Positions 13,801-27,204 of a stretch of DNA of 64,000 nucleotides are shown in pieces. Within the stretch, counting starts at the first letter, position 1; each line of letters begins with the position of its first letter. The translations under genes and the position numbers were made by a program. Under the pieces are notes generated by a model. The model was not told the DNA's origin and searched no databases. It saw only the letters and a program-made list of their open reading frames with translations. Origin of the DNA: Musa acuminata AAA Group (Eukaryota; Streptophyta; Magnoliopsida; Zingiberales; Musaceae); assembly GCF_036884655.1 (NCBI RefSeq), contig NC_088340.1, forward strand, positions 33,937,001 through 34,001,000, in the 5' to 3' direction.

Positions 13801-16800
13801 AGAAACTGTTAGGATGGGTAGAGTTGCAAGTGCAACTAGTGCCACCCGCCATTCTAGCAGCATACCTATAAGAATGGCAACAACAACTGCAGAAGTGTCC
13901 TGTATGAATATGGAAAGCCGGTTGCTGAATGCAGCACGAACAAATGTTGCATCATTAGCCAAACGCATGGACAATGTATCAGCACTATTCTCTTCTTCAT
14001 CAAACCATCCAACTTCATTCCGCAACATTGCTACATATGAAAAGAGTTTGTCAAAAGAATAGATATGAATATAACAATAAAATGTTATTCTATAGAAAAC
14101 CAATTACCTGAGAACATCATCCTCCTAACTCGCTCGGTCATTTTCTCCCCCATTATACCAAAATAGAAGTGCTGCAAAAAGTTTGCAACCACTGTGATGA
14201 TACCCATACATGCAATGATCAAGCACCACTTGTTCACTTCATTATGGATATCACGGACATCTATTCTGTAATATGCTGCCACTATAAGTGCAATAGTGTA
14301 AGCAAGGAGAGGATTAAATGATCCAAAAATTGCGGCACCAGTGCTTCCTAGAAGAGCGTAAAGCCACTCAGCAAAACTGAGTTCAGTAAGCCTCCAGAAG
14401 GATGGAGGTTTGTGGCGCTGAAGGTCCTTCATCTCCTCTTTAGTGTACACATGATCAAACTGATTAAGGGGACGGCTGAAAGTCTTAGAATGAGAACGCT
14501 CATTTTTAGGATCAGATGTGAGTAATGGAGAAATAGGAGATTCTGGGTCTGAAGTATTTGAAGATTGTCGGTTTATGGAATGGACATCTATTTTAGGAAG
14601 CTCGGGCAACATCATCTCAAAACTGTCCTGTCTTTTGATAGTTGGAGCTCTTTCAGATGGTATCAAGGACATTCCATTTTCCACCATAAGCTCTGAGGGT
14701 GGGCTTTGACTCTTTGGTGACTCGTGCGAGTTATAACTGGCATCCGGCTGCCTAATTGCATGAAAACCATGTGCTCTCTGAAGAGAAGGTGATTTTGACA
14801 TTTTAGGAGAAGATGGTTCCTGTAGACTTTGACTTCCTGATGAATCCTTCTCAATTTGAAAACTTGAGGGATCTTTATAGTTCCTGATGGGCATCCTGTA
14901 ACATTTTAACAATAATCACTAATCCTGGTGGATTCTAAAAAGAATTATCTAAAAACAAAAAGTTATAAGAAAACTCAAATTGGGCAATATACTTGAATAT
15001 GGTCACATGCACGTAGAGACAAATGCCAAAGAACTACAAAGTCAAGAACTATTGCTACAAAAAACCAAAGGGTAATGATTTTCAGCAGCCATTAAAAGGT
15101 GCATAATTTATGCCATGCTAAGTCTAAACTAGAACTTTTTGCCAAATTGTATACAAATAATTCTGTAGAAGATTTGTCAGAAATGTTTCAGCACAAAAGT
15201 ACCTCTTAGGAAGCTTTGCTGCCTCCTCGCATCTCAAAAGTTCTGCATACAAGCCATCAAGATTCAGCAATTCATCATGGGTACCCATTTCCACAAGTTG
15301 ACCCTCCTCCATTACTGCAATATAATCAGCATTGCGGATAAGACTAAGGCGTCTAGCTATTATTATAGTGGACCTTCCCAGCATAAGAATATCCAATGCC
15401 TCTTGAACAGCCCTTTCTGCCTCAAAATCTAGTCCACCGGTGACCTCGTCTAGTAAAAGAATAGAAGGGTTTGAAAGCACAGCACGAGCAATTGATATCT
15501 TTATTTTCTGTTCTTCAGTCAATGCCAAACCAGCCCTACCAACCTATATTGCATTCAATTCAAAAATTACAAAAAATAAAAAAGACAACAAAGATGTCTC
15601 TTGTTCAAGTTGAAAACATTTGCAAGACCAACCAACCTGTGTTTCATATCCCATTTCAAGTGAACTAATGAATGTATGTGCATGAGCTGTTTTAGCAGCT
15701 TCTTCAATCTGATCAGATGTAGCAGATCGTCCGTAGGCTATATTATCCCTGATGCTTAAACTTAACAAAGCTGGCTCCTGGGTGACTAGTCCTATTTGGC
15801 TTCTCAACCATTCCAGCTTTAGATGTTTTATATTCTCTCCATCCAATAGAACTTCCCCTGAACCAAAAGACAAGGGTACAATTCAACTTGTTAATGCATA
15901 TAAAAAACTGCACATCAGTGCAAACAGAAAAAAACACATAGTCAAACAAGACAACATAATTAAAAAAGACATACCTAACGTGGGATCATAGAAACGCTCC
16001 ATGAGAGGAATTATACTGCTTTTCCCGGAACCATTCCTACCAACAAGGGCCACAGTTTTTCTAGCAGGTACAGTTAGGTAGAAACCACTTAGTATGGGGA
16101 TTTCTGGCCGAGAAAGATAACTGAAATATACATTCCTGAACTCAATATTTCCTTGCACTGAATCTAGGGTGTTGCCATCCTGATTAACAGTAGAATTTGA
16201 ACGGCTTATCATCTCATAAAGTCTGTAAGCAGCAATTCTCCCTTGCTCAAATGAATAGAAGTTCGTAGCTGCTTGATTTAGTCCACTATAGGTGACAAAA
16301 GACTTATATAAGACAATGATAACATGGATAGAGAACAAAGTAAGATTCATGAACATATCAGACACTTACAGGCCACTTAAAATTACAGCAAATAAAGCTG
16401 TCACAATTTCACCACCATTGGCTTTTCCATGTGAAATCAGAAACCTTCCAACCCAAAGTTGTAAAGCACAAGAACATATAGCAAGTCCATATGTGAATCC
16501 AAGACCGAGACCTTGCACAAGACTAATCAATATCCCATAGCGTAGCGTAGCTTGAAGTGAGGTTGCATAGGAGTACTTTGCAAGAGTTTCATTTGTAAAG
16601 GCATACAATGTCCTAATATATGAGATTGCCTGCATAAACGAAAAATAAAAAAAATGTAAACAAAAAAGCAAATGGCTACAATATACTGATTCTGATTTTG
16701 ATGATTTATCATTCATCATTTGAGCAAATTCAGTAGACTTGTTAATCTGGCTACAAGAGAAAAAGCATCTCAAGGACGAAAACAATATGGGTAATATACA

Positions 16801-19674
16801 CATATCAAACTAATCTTACAAATCTATAAGTAGATAATCTTTTATTTAAACATGTAGGCAACTGGATCTGATGACACTCGGATTAAAGTTTTGCAGGATC
16901 ATTTACTCTTTCGTCAAGTCCAACCAAGACCCTGATTCTTTTAGGTGTTGGGCTAGGATCAGGCAAAGCAAGTTCCAAACGGACATGACTTCACCAATCG
17001 ACCCCAGCTGATTTATAGTGCTCTACAAAAACCAATTTCATGACGCATTTTAGCTTATCTAGATGAGTCCGCCAATAAGTCCTACTCGTGATACTGAATT
17101 TAATCTTAATCCCACAAAACTTGCTTTTATTATCTAGCTATGCCTGTAAAAGAGGTCACATGCACGAAAAGAAAAAAACTAGCAAATCCGAAATAGCTGG
17201 GATCAAGTTTATAAGGGAGAAAAAAAAAAAGAAGAAGCAAACTGCAGCAAGTGAAAACCTGTTCTGCGATGCTTGCTGCTTCAGCATATGCATCCTGAAT
17301 ATTTTCAGCAAGTCTATGAAGAAAAATATTTGATATTCCTCCTGCTGCAACAATGAAAGGACCAGTTGCTAGTGTTAGAAGTGCTATCTGCCAACAGTTG
17401 ATCAAACCAATGATAAGACCACCAAAGAACGTTGCCATGTTATGAATATAGTTCCCAACCTGTGACACAATTGCAAAGATGCACCACCATCAAAGAACAA
17501 TCTTACAATGTTGAATCTAAAATTACAAATTAGAATTCAGAATTCTTTTCTTTTGCCAAAAAAGAACTGTTAGATTGGATGAGCAGAATTACAAAAGCAT
17601 CCATTACCGTACTTTTTCACTTAAAGCAGATTGGATGAGCAGCACATCACTCAACACTTGACTAACTATATCTCCATTGTTTCCATAGGTATCAAAAAAG
17701 CTCATGTCCTGGTTCAGCAGGACTTGGACATACTTTGACCTTATGACTGCAGTCTGCCTCTCTCCAGTGAGAATCCAGCATGAGACCTCTGGTAACTCAT
17801 TCATTCAGTATGCATGGAGAACATATAGGCAACAGGAATATTTAGTAGAAAAGCTTTAACCCATACCTATCCAACCGGCAACAAATACTCCAACAGCTAT
17901 ATAAATAATGTATAGGGCATGCTGCAGATAAAGAACAAAATATTACAATTTAGCAAAGAACCAAAATTTTTGTAATAACTTTTATCAAAACAAACGAAAA
18001 AGCGATTGCTCTTCATAGATTATCTTCTATGTGGTTATGGATCCATCAGCCTTGTGCTTATAACTGAGCAGTCATGAATTGAAGTGTGCTTCTGTATATG
18101 TTTAGTGCATTGCTGGTAATTATTATAACTTGAATGTTTGTGTTTCCAAGAGTGCCTTTACTGGTTGAGGTGTTCATTGCATGACAGAGGAGAGGAGAAA
18201 CTCAAAAACTATTGATTAATACTCCACATTTTGGCAACTTGTTTCTAATTCTATGTGCTTAGACTACTTGGAACTGGTTTTATATGATGCTCTTCAATCT
18301 CTTGAAGGATTCAGTTTCCAAAAGAGCAAGTGGTGAAGTTTACTTTGCGCTGACTACCCTATTTGTGTTTCCATCATGTTTCAAACACAATTGTCCCCGG
18401 AAAGTGGTTCTAAGCTATGTGCATGGGCTAATGATGTCAAAAAGGCATCAACATACCAAGATAGCCTCCCTTGAGTTACTCCACAATGGAATACCAAAGG
18501 TAACTTCTAGGTCAGGCGTTCGACTTGTCTATATTGTTATATGTGGTTTCATGTTCCCTTGAGTTACTCCACAATGGAATACCAAAGGTAACTTATAGGT
18601 CGAGTATTCAGCTTGTCTATATCGTTATATGTGGTTTTATGTGTGTACAAATGTAATTGCGGTGTAGACATCCTAAGGCTGCTGTACCATCTAGCTGGTG
18701 TACAAGAATGATATATCCTGAGCATAGAAAGCAAGAAGTGCGGCCAAGCTTCAAGTTTGTGTTAGCGACCAAGGAACTCATCAGTTCGAAGATGTCAAAA
18801 TAAATCAAAGTTCCCTAAGCACTAATTACTTTCTTAACATACTAATTGCTAGAATAGGATAAATTCAGCAAAATAGGTGAAAGCATAAATTAAAGATTAA
18901 GGATGTCTACGTCAACTTAAAAAATACATAATGCTTCAAATGATTGACTGATGATTACCCAAATTGAGGATACTGCAGCAAATCTACTCGACCTAGCTAA
19001 GCTTTTATCCTCCAACTACTGAAATTTCTTTCGGGCAAGCAAATGACAGCAAATTCCAACCTCATATTTCCTCAATCGAACTATGTCCCTCTAACCTATA
19101 GCACTTTCAACCCCAACAGATTAACAAGTTCATTTAGGCATAACCTTCTTCACTCTTTCAAAACAATCCATTATAGCACAACAGCCTCACCATAGGCACC
19201 GAAATGCAGGAACAAATAGTAAGTTATAACAAAAGGGGTTCAAAGTAGCAGAGGAAAAAATAAATGTACTAGAATCGAACTCACATCCTTGAATTTTCTA
19301 AACAGCAGATCCCCATTAGCGTGCATCTCGGAGTTGTCGCTCTGCGAGTTGAGCAAGTTGATGGCCCTCCCAAAGAAATGCAAGTAGATCACCAGGGCCA
19401 TCCCGTGGGCGGCTGCAGCTACGGCCCCAACAGCCATCAGTGCCCAATCGACCCCATCAGCGCAGGCAAAGAGCCTCGAGAAGGGCACGGTGGCCGGCGG
19501 CGGCTCGATCTCCTCCACCTCATCCACCGCCCCATCGTCCTCCACCGGCACCGTATCAGCTCCGTTGTCCATGTACGGCGACGGCGACTCCGGCGGCTCC
19601 GACACCTCCGAGACCGGCGTCAGCGGCTGCACATGGGGCGGCGACCACCCGAACAACCCCCTCGAGACCATCAT
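10867..19674 (-). CDS. ABCB20-like: ABC transporter B family, ABCB6/ABCB20 type (11 exons)
   Basis: Full-size P-glycoprotein of 1404 aa, plasma-membrane exporter; Arabidopsis ABCB6 and ABCB20 are linked to auxin transport. Exons: 19285-19674, 17867-17921, 17613-17788, 17259-17459, 16370-16629, 15975-16285, 15637-15857, 15203-15543, 14108-14895, 13789-14030, 10867-12096; all phases agree and all introns are GT-AG. Layout is TMD1 (about 70-390), NBD1, a Ser/Pro-rich linker (about 650-800), TMD2 and NBD2. NBD1 has Walker A GRNGSGKSS at about 443 and Walker B LLLDE at about 567. Its signature is TEEQK instead of LSGGQ; NBD2 has GVSGSGKST at about 1190 and LTPGQ. The altered signatures are, as I recall, normal for this subclade. 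The start MMVSRGLFGWSPPH matches the family N-terminus. Length matches the Arabidopsis proteins (about 1400 aa). Confidence 0.95.
12197..12781. repeat. Three perfect 195-bp tandem copies in ABCB intron 10
   Basis: Units at 12197-12391, 12392-12586 and 12587-12781 read identically base for base. Each starts AAAGATTATGTCGG and ends GGTGCACTTCT. The array lies inside the intron at 12097-13788, 100 bp upstream (in gene sense) of the last exon. Perfect identity means either a very recent triplication or an assembly error. Confidence 0.95.
18468..18645. repeat. Two-copy 88-bp direct repeat in ABCB intron 1
   Basis: The segment starting CCCTTGAGTTACTCCACAATG at 18468 recurs at 18556 with a few substitutions. 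It lies in the long first intron (17922-19284). The surrounding 18.0-18.8 kb reads like a degraded repeat, with no coding frame. Confidence 0.8.
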
Positions 19675-20998
19675 CCTCGCCCCCGATCCCTTCTCCCTCT
19701 TCTTCTTCCCCCGAAAACCTTAAACCCTAGCGACGCATCCAAAACCTAGAAATCCACCGGATCTAGGGTTTCGCCTCGCCTCCCCTCTTCCCCTCCCTCT
19801 CTCTGCCCCTCTCCGGTCCTCCTCGAGCTCCTCGTCTTCCACAGCGGTGGCTGGCCAAGCCGTCCTCCTCCTGGCGAACGCTTAACAACAATAATAATAA
19901 AAATAACAACAACAATAATGGCTATCGGAGGTTATTAAAATGGATCGAACCGAGTCGGGGCGGAGGTGGGGGTGACCGGGCCAACGATTCCACGACTCGG
20001 TCAAACGAGGTGGGCGGAAAGAGGAAAGGGAAGGAAGGCGTGTGTAACAAACGATAGCTCGCGAGGGAGACGTCTCGAAGACGGGAGAAGGGAGAAGGGG
20101 GGTGGACTCGGCCGCCTCGACTCAGCGCAGGGATTCGATTCCTCGACTCGGGGATAAAAGCTAAAAGAGAGGAGGGGGAAGGGAACGCATCATTGCGGTG
20201 TGTGGCTTTTAGCTTTTCGACGGGTGTGCCCATTATTTTCTTCGCTGTCTTTTTCCCTCTTTTTAATCCTGGGCGTGAAACAGAGACGGGGTTGGTGCAG
20301 CGATCCGACGGCCGAGATCGACCGCCGCGACCGTGCCCATCAATGCGGGCCGCACCGGTGGCATTTATAGCCGTTACAACGCTTTTGCCATGACACGGTC
20401 GCGTCCCGTAACACGCGGCGTTACCGTCTTTTCGAGTAACATATAACCCTCGTAGAATGCCAACATAATTTAATGCGATGGTACTTCGATGGATGCAAGC
20501 AGTTCACTTAATTGGTGGTGTTAGTTGAATCGACACATGTAAGAATAACGTGTGTATGATGAGTTACGGTTGATTATAACGGCACCGAGAAACCGGTCCA
20601 CCCGAGGCGTTTCGAGATCGTGGCAGAGGCCGTGGGACCCGCCAGGGTACGGACGACACGAGCAGCGCAGACAGGCGCTCCTCGGCTGACGTGGAGGGCT
20701 TCCGAGCCTCACGGGGCCCGACTGGGTAGGCTGCTGGGTTGGGTGGCTTGCGTCCCTGCAGGTTCGCAGGCGATGACGCGTCGAATCCGTCCTTCTACGT
20801 TGACCCGGCATACAGCGGTGGGCCACCGTGGCAGGGGTGGCGTTCCGGAGAACAGAAGCGCGGCGGGTGCGCTACCGGTGAGCGTACCGCACGCATATTG
20901 GCCCTTCTATAGAGCTGGGAACGGTCCGAGTTCCGAGCTCGGCGACGCAACGGACAGCGGCGTCGGACAAAACGGAGACTGCGGCAGTTCTTTTGTTC
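19675..20998. other. 5' UTR and upstream region of the ABCB gene
   Basis: From 19675 to about 19880 the minus strand is purine-rich (CT-rich on plus), as expected of a leader. AAT/AAC repeats lie at 19885-19918. From about 19930 to 20990 the DNA is GC-rich with CpG, including many short frames on both strands that carry no recognisable domain. No second gene could be supported here. Confidence 0.5.
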
Positions 20999-21156
20999 TT
21001 ATAATTTTAAAAATTATATTAGAATATTTATATTTATGAAAATAAAATATTTAATCTTATTTCGATATTACCGATGAAAATATCTGAGATAAATATAATT
21101 AAATATTTTTATTTTCGTAAATATAAAAATTATAATATAACTTTTAAAAGTATAAA
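20999..21156. repeat. Hairpin-forming inverted repeat, MITE-like
   Basis: A left arm of about 57 bp starting TTATAATTTTAAAAATTATA at 20999 is matched, with few mismatches, by the reverse complement of a right arm ending at about 21156. The loop is about 40 bp. Size, AT-richness and long terminal inversion suit a small non-autonomous DNA transposon. No clear target-site duplication was identified. Confidence 0.6.
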
Positions 21157-21732
21157 AATCGACATACTAAAGATAACTTATGAGTTAACTTTGCATGAAA
21201 AAGGAAACTGATAATGGTTGAGGTAACCACGACAACAGCAATAAATTAGTAATAATCATAAGGGGAAGTGGAAGAAGTTCTTTTCAGGCATTTCAACAGT
21301 CAAAAATGGTGGTCAAAGAGTGCATCTTGGACTAAGTTGACCAATAAGATCTTGACACACATCGGGAAGAATAAACTCCGGTCAAGTCACTAAAAGGAAA
21401 TCTAGTGTGGTCAAGACAAATCTGCCAGAGACCAAGCTAATGGAATGCTTGACTTGAAATAAGCCAGCCATGATGAGTCCAATAAAGTTTCCTTCACTTG
21501 ATAAGACAGCATAAATACAGTAAGTTTCCTTTCTTTTAAGTTCTGAGTGGTCAAACCTATCTCACATGGAATACATAATGAAGCAACCGTTGACTGTTGG
21601 AATTTGTGGAAATTACAACAACATAGATACCAAACGATCAAGCTGATGCATAAATTACAACAACGGAGATACCGATTGATCAAGCTGATGGTGTGTTGTA
21701 TGGTACACTCTTAACTTGGCATTCATGACAGG
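21157..21732. other. 3' flank of the UXS gene
   Basis: AT-rich sequence downstream of the UXS stop codon at 21733, expected to contain its 3' UTR. A short duplicated phrase (CAAGCTGATG ... ATTACAACAAC ... GATACC) occurs at about 21600-21690. No gene seen. Confidence 0.5.
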
Positions 21733-24700
21733 TCATTTTCCGTCACTTAGGATACGCTTTTGGAAGTCGGTCACCATTAGGGGTAGCCCTTGTCGCAATT
21801 TAATCTTCGGCTCCCAGTTCAGCAGTTCTTTTGCCTTGGATATATCAGGTTTTCTCATGTGAGGATCATCTGCAGTATTGGGCTTGAATTCTATGGTTGC
21901 AGAAGGATCAACAACCTCTTTCACAATCTGCAAAGATGTTGGAATTCCTGTTACTACAACATGAAGATGGGTGGAACGGATTAGTGGAATTTTATGTCTT
22001 TAAGTTTTGTGATGATACCTCAGCTAGCTCCAGCATGGTGAATTCCCCTGGATTACCCAAGTTGAAAGGTCCAATGTGCTCACTCTGCATTAGTGCTATT
22101 AACCCATCAACCTAGCAAGTTCATATGTCGAGATTGTTAAAAAGAGTTTATGTTAGTAACTCTGCCAGCACGAATCTAATGCGTGAGAATAAATGATCTG
22201 AGAAAAGGATCGTTCTTCTTCGTGATATCTCAATCAAATTCTGACTTAGGAAACTGCAAGTGAGAACAGGAAGAAAGTGCGGTATGGTACAAAAAAAAGG
22301 TGCAGAAGTTTGTAGGCCGAGCAAACATTGATAGGCAAAGACCTCCTAAATTCCCAAACGTCAAGACTATTACCTCCTATTCATATTCTGTCATGATCTT
22401 TTTCAACCTTTATTTCTTGCCATTTTTATAATAATCAAGAAGTGTATTTTGTAGAAGCCCTAATAGAGATCTATATCAGTGCTTGATTAAAATAATATCA
22501 AAATTTTCTTCCCTTTTCCTCCTTTTGGAATCCTTCTTATAACGAGCAAGAACAATAGAGAACACCAGCAAAAACAAAAACAACGAGAAGCCATATTTTT
22601 CATCAAACAATGACTCTTTGAAAAGATATAAGCATCTGTCAGCAAATGAAGTCATAGTAGGCTAATTTTAGAGCATGCACATTGTGGAAACTAATAAAGA
22701 AATGCCAGGCACCTACCTAAAGAAAGCATCAAGAAAGTTATTGTAAACTAATGTCGCTGGTTCTGCAGCATCTTATGTTTGAATTGGACACCTAAATATT
22801 AGGAGTGTTTATAGGGCCAGTACCTCATGATGAAGTAACTTCTACATATAGACATGCAACAACACACCGTAGGATAAGTCTAAGAATATGACTATCGTTT
22901 GCCCTATAATTGTGATAGCTGAACAGTTGTAAAAAGTAAAATTTTACATGTACTGTAAACTCCAGCTGACCATGTCTGCTGGGCATTTGTCTTATGAACT
23001 AAGCCAGTATACATAAATGATCCTATGCTAATAATAAATTAAGTTGTTATCCATATCTACATAATCTTATGATGTTGTGGACTTGCAGTATATAGTGAAC
23101 ACATTTCAGGTATACAAATACCATAATAGTGCTTCGCGTGCAATCAACCCAAAGTAAAATTGATAATAATGGCAAATTTAAGCCAATGGTGAAACTCTCA
23201 TGTCGACATATTTAAACTCTGGGAGAAAAGGCTTGACAAGAATCTTTAAGGAGAATGATAGCCATCAAACACAACAACTATGGAGAAGAGTCCTAAGCCA
23301 TTAAAAATCTCACTCTTGGTGTCACTTCCACATGGTGGGAATTCCTATTTGTTCAACTCAATATAAATGAACCCCTTCCCTGAATAAACTTAATATATTT
23401 ACCATGAGAACCATAGATGGAATATATCTGGATGGTTCCTAAGTTGGAATTCTCAGATAGCAAGCTCCATGTTGATCTCAGGTTACCAGGATCTTAACAA
23501 TTATCCGTGACTTCAGAAACTTAAATATCTCAAGGATGAGAAGCATTTCAAATCCGGCATTCATGCCAACCATCAAAATTTCAGGGAGAAAAGGTCAGAC
23601 TAATAAAAAAATAGGTTTATATCAAAAGAGATAGGGAATTAAGGCAACAATTCGTAAAACCACAAGAGGAATCACGTAGATCAAATCTACATTTGAACAC
23701 AAAAAGTACTATAGCATGATTCCATACCAAGTCTGAAACAAATTGAAAACTTCGAGTTTGCTTTCCATCGCCATAAACCGTCATAGGTTCCTTACGAAGT
23801 GCCTGCAAAGTTTAATTCCTATGATCATAACATCCTTATACTCATACTTCATGGCAACTGATCATGAATGTACATGACAAAAGAAAAGATATTGCACATG
23901 AAGGAAGAGATACCTGTGCAACAAAGTTGCTGACAACCCGGCCATCATCTAGGCACATGCGAGGTCCATATGTGTTAAATATTCGTGCAATACGGACCTG
24001 AAAATGCATCCCACATATCAATTTCATAAACAAGTTTTCTACTTGGAGAAATCTGGCAACTATTGAGCTACCGAGAAAAGTATCTGCATGAGGGCAATAT
24101 ATGACTTTCAAATATTAAGCCAGATTGTTCCCAAGCATTTTCTCAAGGATGAGAAAGATAATAAGTGCAATAAAATAGTATGGAACCATTAAATTCTTTA
24201 TCCCGGCAAAGTTTTTTCTTGGGTTGGTTCAGTCTAAAGATACACTAACGACACGGTAAATGAAATCTCTTGTTTCTTTTATGAGCCAGTATGCAGCTAT
24301 CGGTGCTGACACAGTGACACTATCTTGGCAGAAGACAATCTAATGATCACAATCCTTAGCAAGGAATCCCTTGTTTTTACTTTTCAAGTCGCAAGTGTTT
24401 TCCAGGCCCAAGTCACACCAAGCCAAGCCTTGGCTGGTCAAATTTTTTTCTTCATTTGCATTTTAGCATGGCACATGCCAACAGTGCATACAGTGTTTGT
24501 TAACCCATGATTAGAAAGGGTGCATTTACCAAGTGTCTCCGTCAGGCTTGAATCTATTTGCATGTAATAAATCAAGGTGAACTAGGATCATTAGGCTCGA
24601 GTCTATGGTATCAAGTGCACTGCATCATTCAAATTTTACAATGAACAACATTGCTTTAATCACTTTCATTTGCTCATGATATTTTAATTTATGTTTTCAA

Positions 24701-26776
24701 ATTATGAACTTTTCTTCTTTCCCAAGACATATGATGCAAAATGCAGTTGGGAGAAGATTTTCTGTTGGTACAAATATCCAAAACTTTGATCAAATTAAAC
24801 TATAAAAATACACAACAGCAAAAATATTATGGAATTATACACCTCATTAATGATGAGAAATATTATATATAAAGCCCTAAATCAAGAAGTCTTACATGTA
24901 TATGCACCCAAATGAACACAAATTTTGTTTCATGTTTAAGAAGGAAAAAGACATCTAAACTTAATGCTGATATATTGCCTGGTTAAATGATTTCAAGATC
25001 TACTTCAACTAGATCATGTTTAATTAGTGAAAAACATGTGCCAAAATTATTGGTATCATTATGCAAGTGTGTTAGCGTAAGACATCAGAAACCTAACAAA
25101 CATGAAGTTGAATCACTATGGGTTCTTTAGTGGCACCACATATTTAGCCATTGTCACATTTGTGCACCACTACTTCACCATGCAACTAACAATTCAAAGG
25201 GAAAAAGATTTTATTTCGAGTGTAACTGCATAAAGTCACCTCAACTTCAGCACCACGATGGTAGTCCATGGTCAAAGTTTCTGCTGTTCTCTTTCCTTCA
25301 TCATAACAACTCCTAACACCTGAGGATAAACATTAACATTAAGATGTGTTTAGGTATTCGAGGGTATATTAACATACACACATACAAACAAAATGGAAAT
25401 GCTTAACACTCTTTCTGATGTGTGCAATAATAGAACGAGTGTGTCAGTAGGGTTCATAGTTTTCTTCAAAGAAGCATGAATGAGATCGAAAAGAAGTTTG
25501 CCCACCTATAGGATTGACATGGCCCCAATAGGTCTCCTTCTGTGGGTGCTCAAGTGGGTCACCATACACCTCACTGGTACTTGTCAATAGGAATCGAGCT
25601 CCAATTCTCTTTGCTAAACCCAACATGTTTAGTGTTCCCATCACATTTGTCTTGTACTCAAATGTTAAGAATTTGAATCAGTTCTATCAGAATAAAACAT
25701 TATCTTTGCTGCTACATCAAGAAGCCTATCATTTGCAATACCAAAAGAATCCAATCAAACATTCAGCAATACAAAGGGATAACAAATTGCTGAGAAGTTG
25801 CATAAGATTAGCAAGATGTGTCATTCCTATCTTTGCAGTGCACAAAAACAAAAATCAACAACAAACACTTGAATTAGTAGATTATCACACAAGAACTTAC
25901 AAAAGATACAGTAACAAGCTATAAATTCATGCACATCAACTGAAAAAGAAAATTGCACTTTGAGGCTAAATCATCTATGGAAATAGTTTCTTTTCCAAAG
26001 CAATTACTACGACATAATTTAGAGCAGAAACGAATTTTTCTTCCAAATCCATCTCAGGTCAAAGGCATCAATTCCTCAAATCAAAGTATGAATCCTGAAT
26101 AAAATGTACAAAATGGAAACCATCAGCAAACTCAGAAGGATATAATGGTCTTGATTGGGTTATACTTGTAGTGCACTGGCGACGCCGGGCAAGCGAGATG
26201 GTAGATCTCATCCACCTCCAACAAGATCGGCTCGACGACATCGTGGCGGATCAGCTCGAAGCTGGGGTTTCCAAAGTGATGCACCACGTTTTCCTTCCTC
26301 CCGGTGAAGAAGTTATCGATCACGATCACGTTATCCCCCCTGGCAAGCAGCTTGTCCACCAGATGGCTCCCGACGAATCCGGCGCCTCCGGTCACAACGA
26401 TCCGCTTCGCCGGCTTCTTCAGCCCCACAGGCACCCTCCGCCCACCGCCACCTACGGCAACGCTGCCGCCGGAGGAGGAGGGGGAGGAGAAAGAGGGGTG
26501 GCGTACGCCGGGGAGGAACCCTTCGTGCAAGAAGCGATCGGAGGTGTGGAGAAGGGGAAAGGAGGAGTGGTAGGGATGAAGCAGGAAGAAGGTGGAAGCG
26601 ATGACGGCGCCGGCGATGACGAATACGAGGCGCTGCTCGCGGAGGAGGTACCAGGCTGCGGCGCGGAGGAAGGACGTGGGGGCGGAAGCGGAGGCGGCAG
26701 ACCGGGAGGGGGGCTTGGCAGGCTTGGCGGCGTGGGTGGGGATCTGGTGGCTGGTCTGCTTGTGGAGCTGCTTCAT
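21733..26776 (-). CDS. UXS: UDP-glucuronate decarboxylase, membrane-anchored UXS (7 exons)
   Basis: Makes UDP-xylose from UDP-glucuronate for cell-wall glycans; the anchored class sits in the Golgi as a type II protein. Product is 435 aa. Exons: 26144-26776, 25506-25653, 25240-25319, 23914-23997, 23728-23802, 22019-22111, 21733-21927; all phases agree. A cytosolic Arg/Pro/Ser-rich tail is followed by a membrane segment at about 50-67 ([17 protein letters not shown]), a stem, and the short-chain dehydrogenase fold. The NAD-binding TGGAGFVG lies at 129-136. The catalytic YDEGK has Tyr266 and Lys270. The strongly conserved [18 protein letters not shown] is exon 4. The first intron is not GT-AG but AT-AC (see separate entry). 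Start is the first ATG; the anchor supports it. Closest to the UXS2/UXS4 type. Confidence 0.95.
25654..26143 (-). other. U12-type AT-AC intron in UXS
   Basis: The 490-bp first intron starts ATATCCTT (26143-26136), the exact minor-spliceosome donor consensus, and ends in AC (25655-25654). A branch-point match TTCTTAAC lies at 25671-25664, about 11 nt before the 3' end. Splicing here joins NPIKTI to KTNVMGTL, the conserved family sequence, in phase 0. No GT-AG alternative works: reading on past the exon reaches an in-frame TGA within four codons. Confidence 0.93.
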
Positions 26777-27204
26777 CGCGGGATCGGACGGCTGAAGCGC
26801 TCCGCAGGCGGAGAATTATGCCTCCAGTCCACCGGGTACGGTGAGAGCGAGGCCGACCCAGCTGAAGTGTTGAGGTGAAGAAGAGGGGGAGAGGACCATG
26901 ACGGGTGACCCGACGCAGCACGTGCATTGTGCGTGCGGATGTCATGGATAAGCCCGTGTTCCTCATAATAATCTTGATGGTAATTAAAATAACATCAACA
27001 GCAAGAATAATTGACTGTTCGGCCGTTGCTGACATGGCGCTGACGTATGTACCAGAAGAGAGTGAATGGGCCCAAGATCCAAATATTGAAGCTGAAGATA
27101 ACAAAAGAACTGCAGAGAAGTACGAACAACATTCTCTCCCCTATAGAAACAAAAACTAGATAAAAATTATTGATTGTCACGTTGCACATGCGACGATTTA
27201 CAGT
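26777..27204. other. Upstream region of UXS
   Basis: The first 120 bases are GC-rich and probably carry the UXS leader. The rest is AT-rich and runs up to the LTR retrotransposon. No gene or clear promoter element was recognised. Confidence 0.5.

Noticed and set aside
26132..26143. Reading UXS exon 1 through to its in-frame TGA as a truncated protein
   Set aside because: The remaining six exons are intact and join perfectly once the AT-AC intron is accepted.
26171..26878. 235-codon plus-strand frame
   Set aside because: It is antisense to the GC-rich first exon of UXS, which has a clear protein match on the other strand.
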